This document shows, one piece after another, positions 34,214 to 43,217 of a stretch of DNA of 64,000 nucleotides; within the stretch, counting starts at the first letter, position 1; each line of letters begins with the position of its first letter. The translations under genes were made by a program, and so were the position numbers. The notes under the pieces were generated by a model, which saw nothing but the letters and a program-made list of their open reading frames with translations, made no database searches and was not told the origin of the DNA. Source of the DNA: Actinomadura macra NBRC 14102 (GTDB lineage Bacteria > Actinomycetota > Actinomycetes > Streptosporangiales > Streptosporangiaceae); contig NZ_BCQT01000016.1 in assembly GCF_001552215.1 (NCBI RefSeq), positions 1 to 64,000 of the forward strand, read 5' to 3'.

Positions 34214-34500
34214 AGGGTGCGAGGCTAGGTTCGCGTTGGCGTTGGCGTTGGCGTTCTGGCGCGGGCAATGGGTTCATTGCGCTCAGACCGCAACTGTCGA
34301 TGCCAGTAGTCGTTTGCACAGATATCTATTATCTCGAGCCCGGGCCTTTAGGTCGAAGGTGATGGCGTCGTCGTCGCTTCGTTAGGCACGGCAGATGGAC
34401 ACCCGGATGGCACTGTTCGAGTACGCCGCTGATGCCACGGGCAACTACGGTCAGCCACGCTCGTTGAACCAGCCGCCTGTGGTGACGATCCCCAACGCCG
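34214..34500. other. Intergenic region with short tandem repeat
   Basis: No gene is supported. A run of four GCGTTG hexamers occurs at about 34232-34255. Nothing else stands out. Confidence 0.45.
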
Positions 34501-35445
34501 TCAGGTGATGACCACAGGGCTGCGTGCGACGCGGTCGGTGAGACCGGGGACGTCGGCGATCGCCGCCCGGTGCGCCTCGGCCGCGAGCCGAGCCAGTTCG
34601 GCGGCGCGGTCGGCAAGCGGCCCACCGAGCCGCCAGGCGATCAGATGGCGCATCCAGAGAGTGGGCCCGGACAGCGCGCGCACAACGACGTCCGGTCCCG
34701 CCTTGAGAGTCGCCTGGCAGGGCGCGACCGCGCGTCCCTCCCCCACGAGGGAGCGGATCATGTCGTGCTCGGTCATCATGTGCCGGACGCGGGGCGCGAA
34801 CCCGGCCTCTTGGCAGGCGGTGTAGAAGTACCCGGGCCATCCGGCCCCGTCCGGAGGCGTGACCAGCCAGTCCTCGTCTGCGAGCGCCACGAGCGGGACC
34901 TCGCTGCGGTCGGCGAGCGGATGCCCTGCCGAGAGCGCGACGGCGACGGGCTCGCTCGCGACGACACGCGTGCCCACGGCTGGGACGGCCGGAAGTTCGT
35001 GACCCGGATAGTCGACGACCGTCGCCACGTCGAGACGCTGGGACGCGAGCAGGTCCAGGAGCAGGCGCGGCGAGTACTCGGTGTGCACGGTGATCCGGAT
35101 GCCGGGCATCTCGAAGAGCCGTTGCAGCAGCCCGGTGAGAACGGGTGTGGCATACCCGCCGATCCGGACGCCGGACGTCCCGGACTCGACCACGGCGCCG
35201 GTGAGAAGTTCGTCCACGGTGACCAGGACGGACCGGGCCCGGCTGAGGACGAACAGGCCGAACGGTGTCGGGCTGACGCCGAGCCTGCCGCGCCGGAAGA
35301 CCTGGCCGCCGAGGGCCGCCTCGATCCGGTGCAACTGCCCGGTCAGCGCGGGCTGGGAGACGCCGACCGTGGCAGCCGCCCGAGAGAGACTGCCTGCGTC
35401 CGCGATGACGCACAGTGTGCGCAGATGGCGTAGCTCAAGCTGCAC
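34501..35445 (-). CDS. LysR-family transcriptional regulator
   Basis: This 314-residue protein starts at GTG 35445 (VQLELRHLRTLCVIAD). The winged helix-turn-helix is at residues 1-60 (GSLSRAAATVGVSQPALTGQL), followed by a two-lobe effector domain. Longer frames upstream add residues unlike the family. LysR regulators usually control a divergent neighbour; here that is the M64 peptidase gene, 455 bp away. Confidence 0.92.
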   Translation of the reverse strand: MQLELRHLRTLCVIADAGSLSRAAATVGVSQPALTGQLHRIEAALGGQVFRRGRLGVSPTPFGLFVLSRARSVLVTVDELLTGAVVESGTSGVRIGGYATPVLTGLLQRLFEMPGIRITVHTEYSPRLLLDLLASQRLDVATVVDYPGHELPAVPAVGTRVVASEPVAVALSAGHPLADRSEVPLVALADEDWLVTPPDGAGWPGYFYTACQEAGFAPRVRHMMTEHDMIRSLVGEGRAVAPCQATLKAGPDVVVRALSGPTLWMRHLIAWRLGGPLADRAAELARLAAEAHRAAIADVPGLTDRVARSPVVIT

Positions 35446-35900
35446 AGCACACCCACTCTCGTCATATAGACCCCGAAATATAGAGGACGGGGATGAGCTG
35501 GACGGGCGACCGGTCCATCGGAGCCAACCGTCCGCCCGGATCCGGCGGCTGCCCGCCGCTTCCGGGGCGTCTCGCTCGACCTGGAACACAACGGTTCAAG
35601 CACTCCGGCCAGCCGGCAGGCCCCTCTGATCGACAAATCCGGTCCATCTAAGGCCCTCGCCGAGAGCACAGGCGGAGGATATTTGTCGGAGATCTTCTCA
35701 CCTTGTTGTACGAGCCGATCAGGATTATTGAGGAGGGGTTGCCACCATGGATGACCCGCGTGCGGATAAATTGCATTGGAGATTGCCGCAAAGATCACCT
35801 TCCGGTCACTCAGCGTTCCATAGCACCACTGTTATGCCTATATGGGATAGCCGCACAGCGACTCCTTTTCCATACTCGGGGAACCCCAAGGAGGCTCCCC
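35446..35900. other. Divergent intergenic region between lysR-type and M64 genes
   Basis: No separate gene is supported in these 455 bp, although frames run through it. Stretches of lower GC near 35640-35870 suit promoter DNA. A T-N11-A dyad for the LysR protein was not identified with confidence. Confidence 0.4.
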
Positions 35901-37151
35901 GTGCATATCAGACCCCCGTTCTCCGCCCTGGCCGGGCTTGGCCTGGCCGCCTCCGCACTTAGCGTGGTCGCGGCGTCAACCACCACCGCGCGGCCCGCTC
36001 CCACTCGTGCCGAATGGCGTGAGGTGTTCTCACCGGACGGTACGATCCAGCGCGTCCACCTCAACAGGGAGGTCCGCTCCTCTCTCGCTCCCCGCTCCCA
36101 GGTTGCCGCCGCCGAAGTCATCCCGATCGAGGTCAACGGGCCGAGCGAAAGTCGCATCGACCTGGTCTTCGTCGGTGACGGTTACACCGCCGCCCAGATG
36201 AGCAGTTTCAGCGGGCACGTCCAAAGCAAGTTCCAGGAGGTCATGGCGAAAGAGCCATTCCGCTCCCACCGCAAGCAGTTCAACGTGTGGCAGGTCAACG
36301 TCGTCTCGCAACAGTCCGGCGTGGACAATGACCCGTCCAATGGGATCAACCGCAACACCGCCCTCGACATGGGCTTCTGGTGCGCGGGCATCGAACGGCT
36401 GCTGTGCGTCAACGAGGCCAAGGCGCAGCAGTACGCCTCCGCCGCCCGCGATGTTGACCAGGTCGTCGCACTGGGGAACACCACGAAGTACGGCGGCGCC
36501 GGCGGTGCCGTGGCCACCGCGTCCGGCGGGAACGCCCAGGCCGGAGAGATCGCCGTTCACGAGATGGGGCACTCGATCGGCGGCCTCGCCGACGAGTACT
36601 CCTACGGCAAAGGCGACCGTTACCAAGGCCCGGAACCGGCCGAGTCCAACGTCTCGACGTACACGAGCGCGGCCATGCGGCAGAACAAGGCGAAATGGGC
36701 ACGCTGGCTCGGCCAGGCCACGCCCGATGGTGGCGTGATCGACACCTACGAAGGCGCGTTCTACCATCAGCGCGGTATCTACCGGCCCAGCCAGGACTCG
36801 ATCATGCGGACGCTCGGCCGGGAGTTCAATCTCCCCGGACGCGAGGCCATGATCGCCGCGTTCTACCGCGAGACCCGTCTGATCGACGCCAGCGCGTCCG
36901 CCGCTCACGTAACCGCCCGAACGCGGCTGTGGGTGCATCCACTCAAGGCGACCGCATCCGTCCACACCATCTGGCGCGTGGATGGACACCAAGTCGGGCA
37001 CGGCGATGACATCGACCTGAAGGAGTTTCGTCTGAGCAACGGCACTCACACGGTGACGGCGACGGTCACCGACACCACGCCGTGGGTGCGGAGTTCCACG
37101 CTGCGGCGTTCTGCGCTGACCGACACCCGCACTTGGAGTGTCGCGGGCTAG
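35901..37151 (+). CDS. Secreted M64-family metallopeptidase
   Basis: A 416-residue zinc peptidase with a signal peptide (residues about 1-30, ALAGLGLAASALSVVAA). The catalytic site is HEMGHSIGGLADE (His220, Glu221, His224, Asp231). FVGDGYTAAQ at the start of the domain is typical of M64. It acts outside the cell. GTG 35901 was chosen because AAGGAGG lies 6 nt upstream and the signal peptide begins there. The last about 90 residues form a beta-rich module (TVTATVTDTT). Confidence 0.92.
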   Translation: MHIRPPFSALAGLGLAASALSVVAASTTTARPAPTRAEWREVFSPDGTIQRVHLNREVRSSLAPRSQVAAAEVIPIEVNGPSESRIDLVFVGDGYTAAQMSSFSGHVQSKFQEVMAKEPFRSHRKQFNVWQVNVVSQQSGVDNDPSNGINRNTALDMGFWCAGIERLLCVNEAKAQQYASAARDVDQVVALGNTTKYGGAGGAVATASGGNAQAGEIAVHEMGHSIGGLADEYSYGKGDRYQGPEPAESNVSTYTSAAMRQNKAKWARWLGQATPDGGVIDTYEGAFYHQRGIYRPSQDSIMRTLGREFNLPGREAMIAAFYRETRLIDASASAAHVTARTRLWVHPLKATASVHTIWRVDGHQVGHGDDIDLKEFRLSNGTHTVTATVTDTTPWVRSSTLRRSALTDTRTWSVAG

Positions 37152-37226
37152 CCGAGCCATGAGGACCGGGTCCCGGTCTCGGTGCGAAAGCCTAGGCATC
37201 GTTACCGCCTCATCCGGGGTCGTCCG

Positions 37227-38186
37227 TCATGAGGAGGCGTCATCAGGGGGTGGGGAGACCGAATTCGCGTTGCTCAGGAGGAGGCGCGGACCGCCGGGCC
37301 CTGAGGCGGGGACGGCCCAGGTCTGGTTCGTGCCGTCACTGAGTTGGAGGGCGTAGGCGATCGTGCGCTCGTCGAGCCAGACCGGCTGGTCGTCGACGCT
37401 CCGGATCTCGGCGAGCGGGGTGGGCCTGAGCGTGGCGAGGTCGAGCGTGGAGAGGCGCCAGCCCCGCTTCGGGTCGCCGCCGACGGCCGCCTTGTAGGCC
37501 AGGCGGGTGCCATCGGGTGACAGGGACGGGCATTCGACGTTGGACGCGAGCGTGCGGATCGTCCGGGCCGCGAAGTCGCCCTGCACGAGGTAGCGGTGCC
37601 CGCCGGTGGACAGCGTCGCGTAGAAGCGGTTGTCGTCGGCGGTGAAGGTGACGCCCCAGAAGTTCACGTCCATGTTCCGGTAGGGGACGCCGTCCTTGGT
37701 GATCGTGAAGTCCTCCAGGGTCTTGACGAGGCGGCCGGTCCGGGTGTCGAGGATGCCCGCCTGTGTGGAGAACCCCGTGGTCGCGTAGGAGTGGCCGTCG
37801 ATGAAGAGCGTCCAGGCGACCATCCGTCCGCTGGCCGACACCCGCAGGCGGTTGGGAAACCCGGTGAGCGGGATCCGCCGCCGCTCCTGCAACCGGGCGT
37901 CCATGACGACCAGCGCCCCCGCGCTCAGCGCCCCGACCGGCCGTAGGCAGGCGACGGTTCCAGCGGCGGCATAGGCACGGTCGCACTCGACCGGCGTCAC
38001 CCGGCGCGGCCCGGTCGGGAGCGTGTACGAGAGCCTGCCGTTCGTGAGGACCTGGAGCCGCCGCCCGGCGGCCCCGCCGTTGGCGGGGGCGGGCTGCGCA
38101 CCATGGAAGATCGTGTAGAGGACGGCCACCGCGGCCAGGAACACGGCCGAGGCCGTCAGGGCGATGACGCGGGAGCGCAGGTTCAT
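37227..38186 (-). CDS. Membrane-anchored WD40/TolB-like beta-propeller protein
   Basis: A 319-residue protein with one N-terminal membrane segment (residues about 8-26, LTASAVFLAAVAVLYTIF). An extracytoplasmic propeller with TolB-like blades follows (LSPDGTRLAYK, GFPNRLRVSASGRMVAW). The ATG at 38186 overlaps the end of the MFS gene by 4 nt (ATGA), and GGAAAGGCGAG precedes it. It may serve the exporter as an accessory protein, but its role is unknown. Confidence 0.82.
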   Translation of the reverse strand: MNLRSRVIALTASAVFLAAVAVLYTIFHGAQPAPANGGAAGRRLQVLTNGRLSYTLPTGPRRVTPVECDRAYAAAGTVACLRPVGALSAGALVVMDARLQERRRIPLTGFPNRLRVSASGRMVAWTLFIDGHSYATTGFSTQAGILDTRTGRLVKTLEDFTITKDGVPYRNMDVNFWGVTFTADDNRFYATLSTGGHRYLVQGDFAARTIRTLASNVECPSLSPDGTRLAYKAAVGGDPKRGWRLSTLDLATLRPTPLAEIRSVDDQPVWLDERTIAYALQLSDGTNQTWAVPASGPGGPRLLLSNANSVSPPPDDASS

Positions 38187-39403
38187 GGTCTCGCCTTTCC
38201 GGAGGGCCGGAGCAGGAGAGCGGTTCCGGCGAGGGCGATGAGGCTGATCACGGCGGCGGCGAGCAGGGCGGGCCGGATTCCCCACACCTGCCAGGCCACC
38301 CCGAACAGCACCGAGGAGACGAGGTAGGCGGCGGCCTGCCCGCTCTGGATCAGCGCGATGCCGGTCGTCCGCAGCCCGGCCGGCAGCAGCGGCCCGGCGA
38401 GGGCGATCAGCCCACCGTCGGTCGCGGCGTAGAACGCCCCGTGCAGGACGACCACGGTGCCGACCAGCCAGAGCCCTCCGGGTGCCTCGGCGAGCAGCAG
38501 GTAGGTGACGGTGAGGGTCAGGTAGCCGCCGAGAACCACGGGCATCCGCCCGATCCGGTCAGCGAGCACGCCCGCGGGCGTGGCGAGCAGCAGGTAGACG
38601 CCGCTGGTGGCGACCGCGAGCAGCGGGAACCAGCCGAGCGCGAGGTCCGCGCGCTTCTGGACCAGCAGGTAGGTGAAGCCGTCGCCGATCGTGGCCAGTC
38701 CGAGCAGGCAGGACGCGGGTACCAGCCGGCGCGCGCCGGGCCCGCTCATCAGTGCCCGCCACCGCAGCGCCTCGCGGGGCGGCTTCGGGCCGGGGGTGTC
38801 GCGGACGAAGAGCACGAGGACCATCACGCCGAGGAGGGCGACGCAGAAGCTCGTCATGATGACCGAGTCAAAGGAGCCGGGCGCCGCGGCGAGGACGGCG
38901 AGCGCGACGAGGGGGCCCACGAAGGCACCGGCGGCGTCCATCGTCCGGTGGACGCCGAAGGCCCGGCCCAGGTGTTCGGGTGGGGTGCACAACGTGATGA
39001 GGGCGTCCCGCGGGGCGGTACGCAGGCCCTTGCCCGCGCGGTCCGCGGTGATGGCGAGGCTGATCCCGACGCCGGAGCCTGCCGCCGCGAGTAGGCCGAG
39101 CTTGGCGGCGGCGGACATGCCGTACCCGAGGAACGCCACGGGCTTGCGCCGGTCGGTGAGGTCGGCCACATACCCGCCGATCAGCCGGAGGAGCACCGTG
39201 GCCCCGGTGTAGACGCCGTCGATCGCGCCGTAGGCGGCCGGGCTGAAGTGCAGGCCCACCACAAGGTAGAGCGGCAGGATCGCGGTGACCATCTCGGCGG
39301 AGACATCCGTGATCAGGCTGACGGCGCCCAGGGCGACCACGTTGGCCGCGACGGGGCCCGCGCGTCCGCCGGCCGCCGGGCGGGAAAGGGTGGAGAGATA
39401 CAC
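38183..39403 (-). CDS. MFS transporter (12 TM)
   Basis: The 406-residue protein has about 12 membrane helices and the MFS loop motif GGYVADLTDRRKPVAFLG between TM2 and TM3. ITADRAGKGLRTAPRDALI resembles the group of MFS proteins with a GKGxRxxPRDxxI signature. Substrate unknown. It starts at GTG 39403 with AAGGAG upstream and is translationally coupled to the downstream propeller protein. Confidence 0.88.
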   Translation of the reverse strand: MYLSTLSRPAAGGRAGPVAANVVALGAVSLITDVSAEMVTAILPLYLVVGLHFSPAAYGAIDGVYTGATVLLRLIGGYVADLTDRRKPVAFLGYGMSAAAKLGLLAAAGSGVGISLAITADRAGKGLRTAPRDALITLCTPPEHLGRAFGVHRTMDAAGAFVGPLVALAVLAAAPGSFDSVIMTSFCVALLGVMVLVLFVRDTPGPKPPREALRWRALMSGPGARRLVPASCLLGLATIGDGFTYLLVQKRADLALGWFPLLAVATSGVYLLLATPAGVLADRIGRMPVVLGGYLTLTVTYLLLAEAPGGLWLVGTVVVLHGAFYAATDGGLIALAGPLLPAGLRTTGIALIQSGQAAAYLVSSVLFGVAWQVWGIRPALLAAAVISLIALAGTALLLRPSGKARP

Positions 39404-39418
39404 GCCGGCTCCTTGGGA

Positions 39419-39446
39419 GGGCCCGGCACGTCGCCGTGCCGGGCCC
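39419..39446 (-). terminator. Hairpin terminator of the metallophosphoesterase gene
   Basis: A perfect 12-bp stem (GGGCCCGGCACG/CGTGCCGGGCCC) with a 4-nt loop begins 6 nt past the stop. It separates this gene from the MFS gene. Confidence 0.85.
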
Positions 39447-39452
39447 GGACGG

Positions 39453-40844
39453 TCAGTGGCAGTTGGTGGTGCCGCTGTCGGCGTAGGTCTTGCCGGCCTC
39501 GGGGACGAACTGCCAGTCGTAGCTTCCGGCGTGCAGCGTCAGCTTGAGGACGCCGTAGGTGTCGCTGTTGCGGGCCTGACTGTTGGGCTGGATGGTGCCG
39601 AAGGAGTAGTGGCTGGCTCCGCCCATCCCGGCGACGAACTCGCGGACGCCGCGCGCGGGGTCGGCGGCGCCGCTCGGGTTCATCGGCGCGAACCGCTCGT
39701 ACTGGTGGTTGTGGCCGGTCACGATGACGTCGGCATTGTTGTCGTAGAGGGCCTGGACGAGCGGGCTCACCGCGGTGTTGGGTGCGTGGTTGGCGCCGGA
39801 CGTCCACCTCGGGTGGTGCCAGTAGGCGATGGTGCAGGGCCTGGGATTGGCGGCAAGGTCGGCCCGCAGCCACTGCTCCTGCGCGCCGCCCGCGGCGCAG
39901 CCGCCGCTGATCGACCCGCAGTTGGAGTTCAGGGCGACGACATGCCAGTTGGAGCCGATGTTGTAGGAGTAGTAGCCCTTGGACGGGTCACCGGCGGCGG
40001 CGCCGAAGTAGCCGTAGTACCCCGTCGCGCCGGCGGTGTTGTAGTCGTGGTTGCCGGGCGACGGGCGGGTACGCGCCTTGTGCCGTCCCCACGTCGGGTT
40101 GTAGTAGGTGTTGAACTCGCTGGTCGTACCGCTGTCGTAGACGTTGTCGCCGGCGGTGAAGACCGTCCCGGAGATGTTGTCGAGCAGGGCCGCGGTCGCG
40201 CTGTCGCCCGAGCCGGAATTGCTGATGTCACCGGCGCCGACGAGCACAGGGTCGCCGCTCGGCGGGGGCGTGGTCCCGGTGGTGACGACGAGTTGCGGCG
40301 CGAGCGCCCCGCTCTCCCGGGAGTCGTAGTCCGCGCCGTCGCTGCTGGACGAGGTGACGCCGATGCTGTAGGTCCCGTTGCCGGCCACTAGCGAGGTCAC
40401 GTCGATCTCGTACCAGGTGTTGCGCGACACCGATCCGAGCGAACCCAGCGTGGTGCCGTTGATGGCGGGCTGATTGTTGTAGGTGACCCCGGTCTCGGAC
40501 CAGGCGGTGTCGGTCATGGCCTTGAAGGTGCCGCCGTTGTTGCTGACGGCGCCGGAGGAATCGTCGGTGTGCACGCGCAGTTTCACGCTGCTGACCGTCT
40601 CGGTGACGCCGCTGACGGTGAACTTCAGGAAGGTCCTCTTGATCGGCGAGTTGTCGACCCCGAGGGTTCCGGCCGTCCCGAAGTTGGTGCCGGCCGCGTC
40701 GCTGGCGACGTGGGTGTCGGCTACGGGGGTGAAGGTCTGGACGGCTGCCGAGGCGGCGCCGCCGGACAGCGTGAGCACTGCCAGGGCGGAGGCGCCGAGG
40801 ACGCCCGTAAAGGCGACGGCGAGCACGCTTCTGGTGGGGGACAT
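39453..40844 (-). CDS. Secreted metallophosphoesterase with N-terminal DNRLRE domain
   Basis: The 463-residue protein has a signal peptide (cut near Ala33), a DNRLRE beta-sandwich domain (residues about 36-195; DTHVASDAAGTNFGT) and a Thr/Pro linker. A calcineurin-like phosphoesterase follows with all metal-ligand blocks: GAGDI, AGDNVYDSG, GNHDY, YWHHPRW and VTGHNHQYER. It should hydrolyse phosphoesters outside the cell, and the N-terminal domain may bind cell-surface or plant polymers. The ATG has AGAGGAGT upstream. Confidence 0.93.
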   Translation of the reverse strand: MSPTRSVLAVAFTGVLGASALAVLTLSGGAASAAVQTFTPVADTHVASDAAGTNFGTAGTLGVDNSPIKRTFLKFTVSGVTETVSSVKLRVHTDDSSGAVSNNGGTFKAMTDTAWSETGVTYNNQPAINGTTLGSLGSVSRNTWYEIDVTSLVAGNGTYSIGVTSSSSDGADYDSRESGALAPQLVVTTGTTPPPSGDPVLVGAGDISNSGSGDSATAALLDNISGTVFTAGDNVYDSGTTSEFNTYYNPTWGRHKARTRPSPGNHDYNTAGATGYYGYFGAAAGDPSKGYYSYNIGSNWHVVALNSNCGSISGGCAAGGAQEQWLRADLAANPRPCTIAYWHHPRWTSGANHAPNTAVSPLVQALYDNNADVIVTGHNHQYERFAPMNPSGAADPARGVREFVAGMGGASHYSFGTIQPNSQARNSDTYGVLKLTLHAGSYDWQFVPEAGKTYADSGTTNCH

Positions 40845-41546
40845 GTCCACTCCTCTGCGGGGGGGAGATTGGGCATTCCGGAGGTTATTTTCAGCACCGC
40901 ACATCTCAACGATTTCTAAGCGAGCGGATGTCGTCCACCGGGTGAATGACCCTGTGCTTCAAAGGTCCGTAAGAAGCGGGAGTCACGTATTCGGTCCCAC
41001 CGTTACCGCAGCATTGATCAAAATTGCAAGGCACGATGTTTCGCTCGAATTCCGACCGCCAGCACGGACCATGGAGCGGGAACGAATATGATCTGCGGAG
41101 CCGTGGATCAGAAACCGCAGCGCATCGATACGATTCCCCAGGTCCACGGGGCATGTTGCGCGGTGGCTGCGCCGCCCACGCCACGTTCGGGTGCGCAGTC
41201 ACTCCGGCCAGCCGGGCTCTGCGGATGCCAGGGCCGGGATGTCGACGGCAGGGTCTTTGTATGACGCGCCGGGCCGGCCGCCTCCGGGCCGCGCGACGAA
41301 ATAGGCCGCCGGTCTTCGAGCAGCTTCGATAGAAGAGGGACCGTCCTGTCGCGTTCAGGCTCCTGCGAATGTTCGGTAATGGTTTCCATATCCGCGTGGA
41401 ACGGGTTGACAACGCCCTCGGAGACGGTCGTAGGTGAGGCACGGCATGAAAGGTCGATGATTGGCGGGGGTGCTGTCGGTTTCTCGTTCCCGCTGACCCG
41501 TGCGGCGGGTGCGTGGCGGTCAGCGTGCGGGATGCCGCGTGCGTGG
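40845..41546. other. Intergenic region
   Basis: About 700 bp without a supported gene. The part next to the phosphoesterase (40880-41060) is less GC-rich and should hold its promoter. A PhoP-type direct repeat was looked for and not found. Frames in 41100-41540 show no motif. Confidence 0.45.
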
Positions 41547-41760
41547 TCAGGGCTCGGTGCGCAGCACGGCCAGCGCGGTGGCCCAGGCGATGAGCTGGTC
41601 AAGGGTTCTGGCGAGCGCGTCGGTCTGGTGGTCGGCGGGGGTGAATTCCGTGAAACCGGTGAAATCGGTGTGCATGTTCACGGCGGCCGGGGCGTGTGCT
41701 GGCCAGCACGACAGCGATCTGATCATGGGCAGGGTCCTTTCGGTGGGAACGCGCGATGGC
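41547..41760 (-). pseudogene. NADPH-dependent FMN reductase, collapsed to its two ends
   Basis: The start IAVVLASTRPGRR (flavodoxin-like P-loop of FMN reductases) is followed almost at once, in another frame, by the normal C-terminus: TDFTGFTEFTPADHQTDALA and LDQLIAWATALAVLR, then TGA at 41547-41549. About 130 residues are missing. It lies just downstream of the FAD monooxygenase gene, for which it may once have supplied reduced flavin or acted as an accessory reductase. Confidence 0.75.
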
Positions 41761-41803
41761 AGCCGCTTCCCGAGGCCATTCGGTCACGGCGGCGGCAGCA
41801 ACG

Positions 41804-42943
41804 TCAGGCCTGCTCGTGGCCGGAGAACATGTCGACCAGACGGGTGACGGGGTCGGGTCCGAACATCTGCTCCAGCGACGCGGCCGACTCGGTGGCCGAG
41901 ATCTCGCTGCGCGGGAACAGCGCCTTCTCGTAGGCCGCGAGGGCGGCCTCGACGTCGCCGGGGTGGCCTGCGACGGCCAGCCCGAGCTCGGCACCGTCCA
42001 GCATCGCGAGATTGGCGCCCTCGCCGGCGAACGGCGACATCAGGTGCGCGGCATCGCCCAGTACCGTCACCCCGGGCACGCGGTCCCAGCGGTTGCCGAC
42101 GGGCAACGCGTGAATGCGGCGTGGCACCAAGGCGCCGTCAGCGTCGGTGATCAGCGTCTGGAACACCGGATCCCACTCGGTGAAGTGGGCGAGCACGGCT
42201 CCTTTGGCTGTGGCGGTGTCGGTGAAGTCGACATCCTCCAGCCAGTCCTCGGCGACCCGCAGAGCGGTGTAGACGTGGAGGCTACCGTCGGTCTCGCGGT
42301 GGGCGAGGAACCCGCGCTCGCCGTCCAGGGCGATGAAGAAACCGCCGCCGATAAGCTCGGCGCTGCCGGGGTGACGGGTGTCTGCGTCCAGCAGGTCGAG
42401 TTCGACGAAACTGATGCCGGTATAGGACGGCGCAACGGCCGACACCAGCGGCCGGATCCGTGACCAGGCGCCATCGGCTCCGATCAACAGGTCGGTGGTG
42501 ATGCTGCGGCCGTCAGCGAAGGTCACCTCGTGGCGGCCACCGTGCAGGGGGTGGGCTCCGGTGACCTTCCGGCCCCAGTGGATCGTCTCTCCGGGCAAGG
42601 AGTTCAGCAGCAGGTCGCGCAGGTCTCCACGGTCCACCTCGGGACGGCCGCCGGTGCCGTCGTCCTCCTCTCGCAGGGCGACCGTGCCGTCCTTGTTCAG
42701 CAGGCGCAAAGCCTGACCGCCGTCGTGGACGATCTTGCGGAAGTCCTCGTGGAGGCCGGCAGCGTGCAGTGCCTTCTGACCGTTCTCCTCGTGGATGTCG
42801 AGCATGCCGCCCTGCGTGCGGGCGCCCCGATCCGGTTCCAGGTCGAACACGGCCACCTGGACGCCGTGAACGTGCAGGACCCGGGCGGCGGTGAGGCCAC
42901 CGAGGCCGCCGCCGATGATCGCGATGGGGTGGTGGGTGCTCAT
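41804..42943 (-). CDS. FAD-dependent monooxygenase (TetX/PHBH-like)
   Basis: This 379-residue group A flavoprotein monooxygenase has GGGLGGLTAARVL (residues 10-22), the DG motif LLIGADGAWSRIR and the second FAD motif GDAAHLMSPFAGEGAN. It should hydroxylate an aromatic or polyketide substrate with NAD(P)H and O2. It resembles TetX-type tetracycline monooxygenases in size and start, but resistance is not implied. A double TetR-type regulator is divergent, 274 bp away. Confidence 0.9.
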   Translation of the reverse strand: MSTHHPIAIIGGGLGGLTAARVLHVHGVQVAVFDLEPDRGARTQGGMLDIHEENGQKALHAAGLHEDFRKIVHDGGQALRLLNKDGTVALREEDDGTGGRPEVDRGDLRDLLLNSLPGETIHWGRKVTGAHPLHGGRHEVTFADGRSITTDLLIGADGAWSRIRPLVSAVAPSYTGISFVELDLLDADTRHPGSAELIGGGFFIALDGERGFLAHRETDGSLHVYTALRVAEDWLEDVDFTDTATAKGAVLAHFTEWDPVFQTLITDADGALVPRRIHALPVGNRWDRVPGVTVLGDAAHLMSPFAGEGANLAMLDGAELGLAVAGHPGDVEAALAAYEKALFPRSEISATESAASLEQMFGPDPVTRLVDMFSGHEQA

Positions 42944-43159
42944 CAGGTCTCCAAGGTGGTGTCAGCTGCGCTCATCGCGGGCCGTCATCAGGGCCACTCC
43001 GACAGGGGAAGTTCCGGGCGTGGCTGGTGGCGGACATACAGGACCCAAAGACGCCCCGGACGGAACGCCCGGCTGGTGGAGGGTCCTATGAACAGCCGTG
43101 CGAGTCACTGCCGATCACCTCCGGAGCAGAGCATGAAACGAGAGCAATGGTACTGTCGC

Positions 43160-43188
43160 TTGAAAATCATAACAGCTCTACTTATAGC
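43160..43188 (+). promoter_or_regulatory. Sigma-70-type promoter for the double TetR gene
   Basis: TTGAAA (43160-43165) and TATAGC (43183-43188) are 17 bp apart, 30 bp before the ATG. The 43130-43200 DNA is AT-richer than the surroundings. No clear TetR operator was assigned. Confidence 0.6.
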
Positions 43189-43217
43189 GTCGTTTCGCCT
43201 CACGGTAGAGTGGGACC

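Noticed and set aside
34222-34256. CRISPR-like array
   Set aside because: The GCGTTG copies are contiguous hexamers without spacers. No repeat-spacer pattern was seen anywhere in the window.
36030-37199. Open frame of 389 codons antisense to the M64 peptidase
   Set aside because: No motif; the plus frame contains the zinc site and signal peptide.
40900-40990. PhoP (PHO box) repeats upstream of the secreted metallophosphoesterase
   Set aside because: The GTTCACC direct repeat pattern is not present; GGTCATTCACCC is only a partial resemblance.
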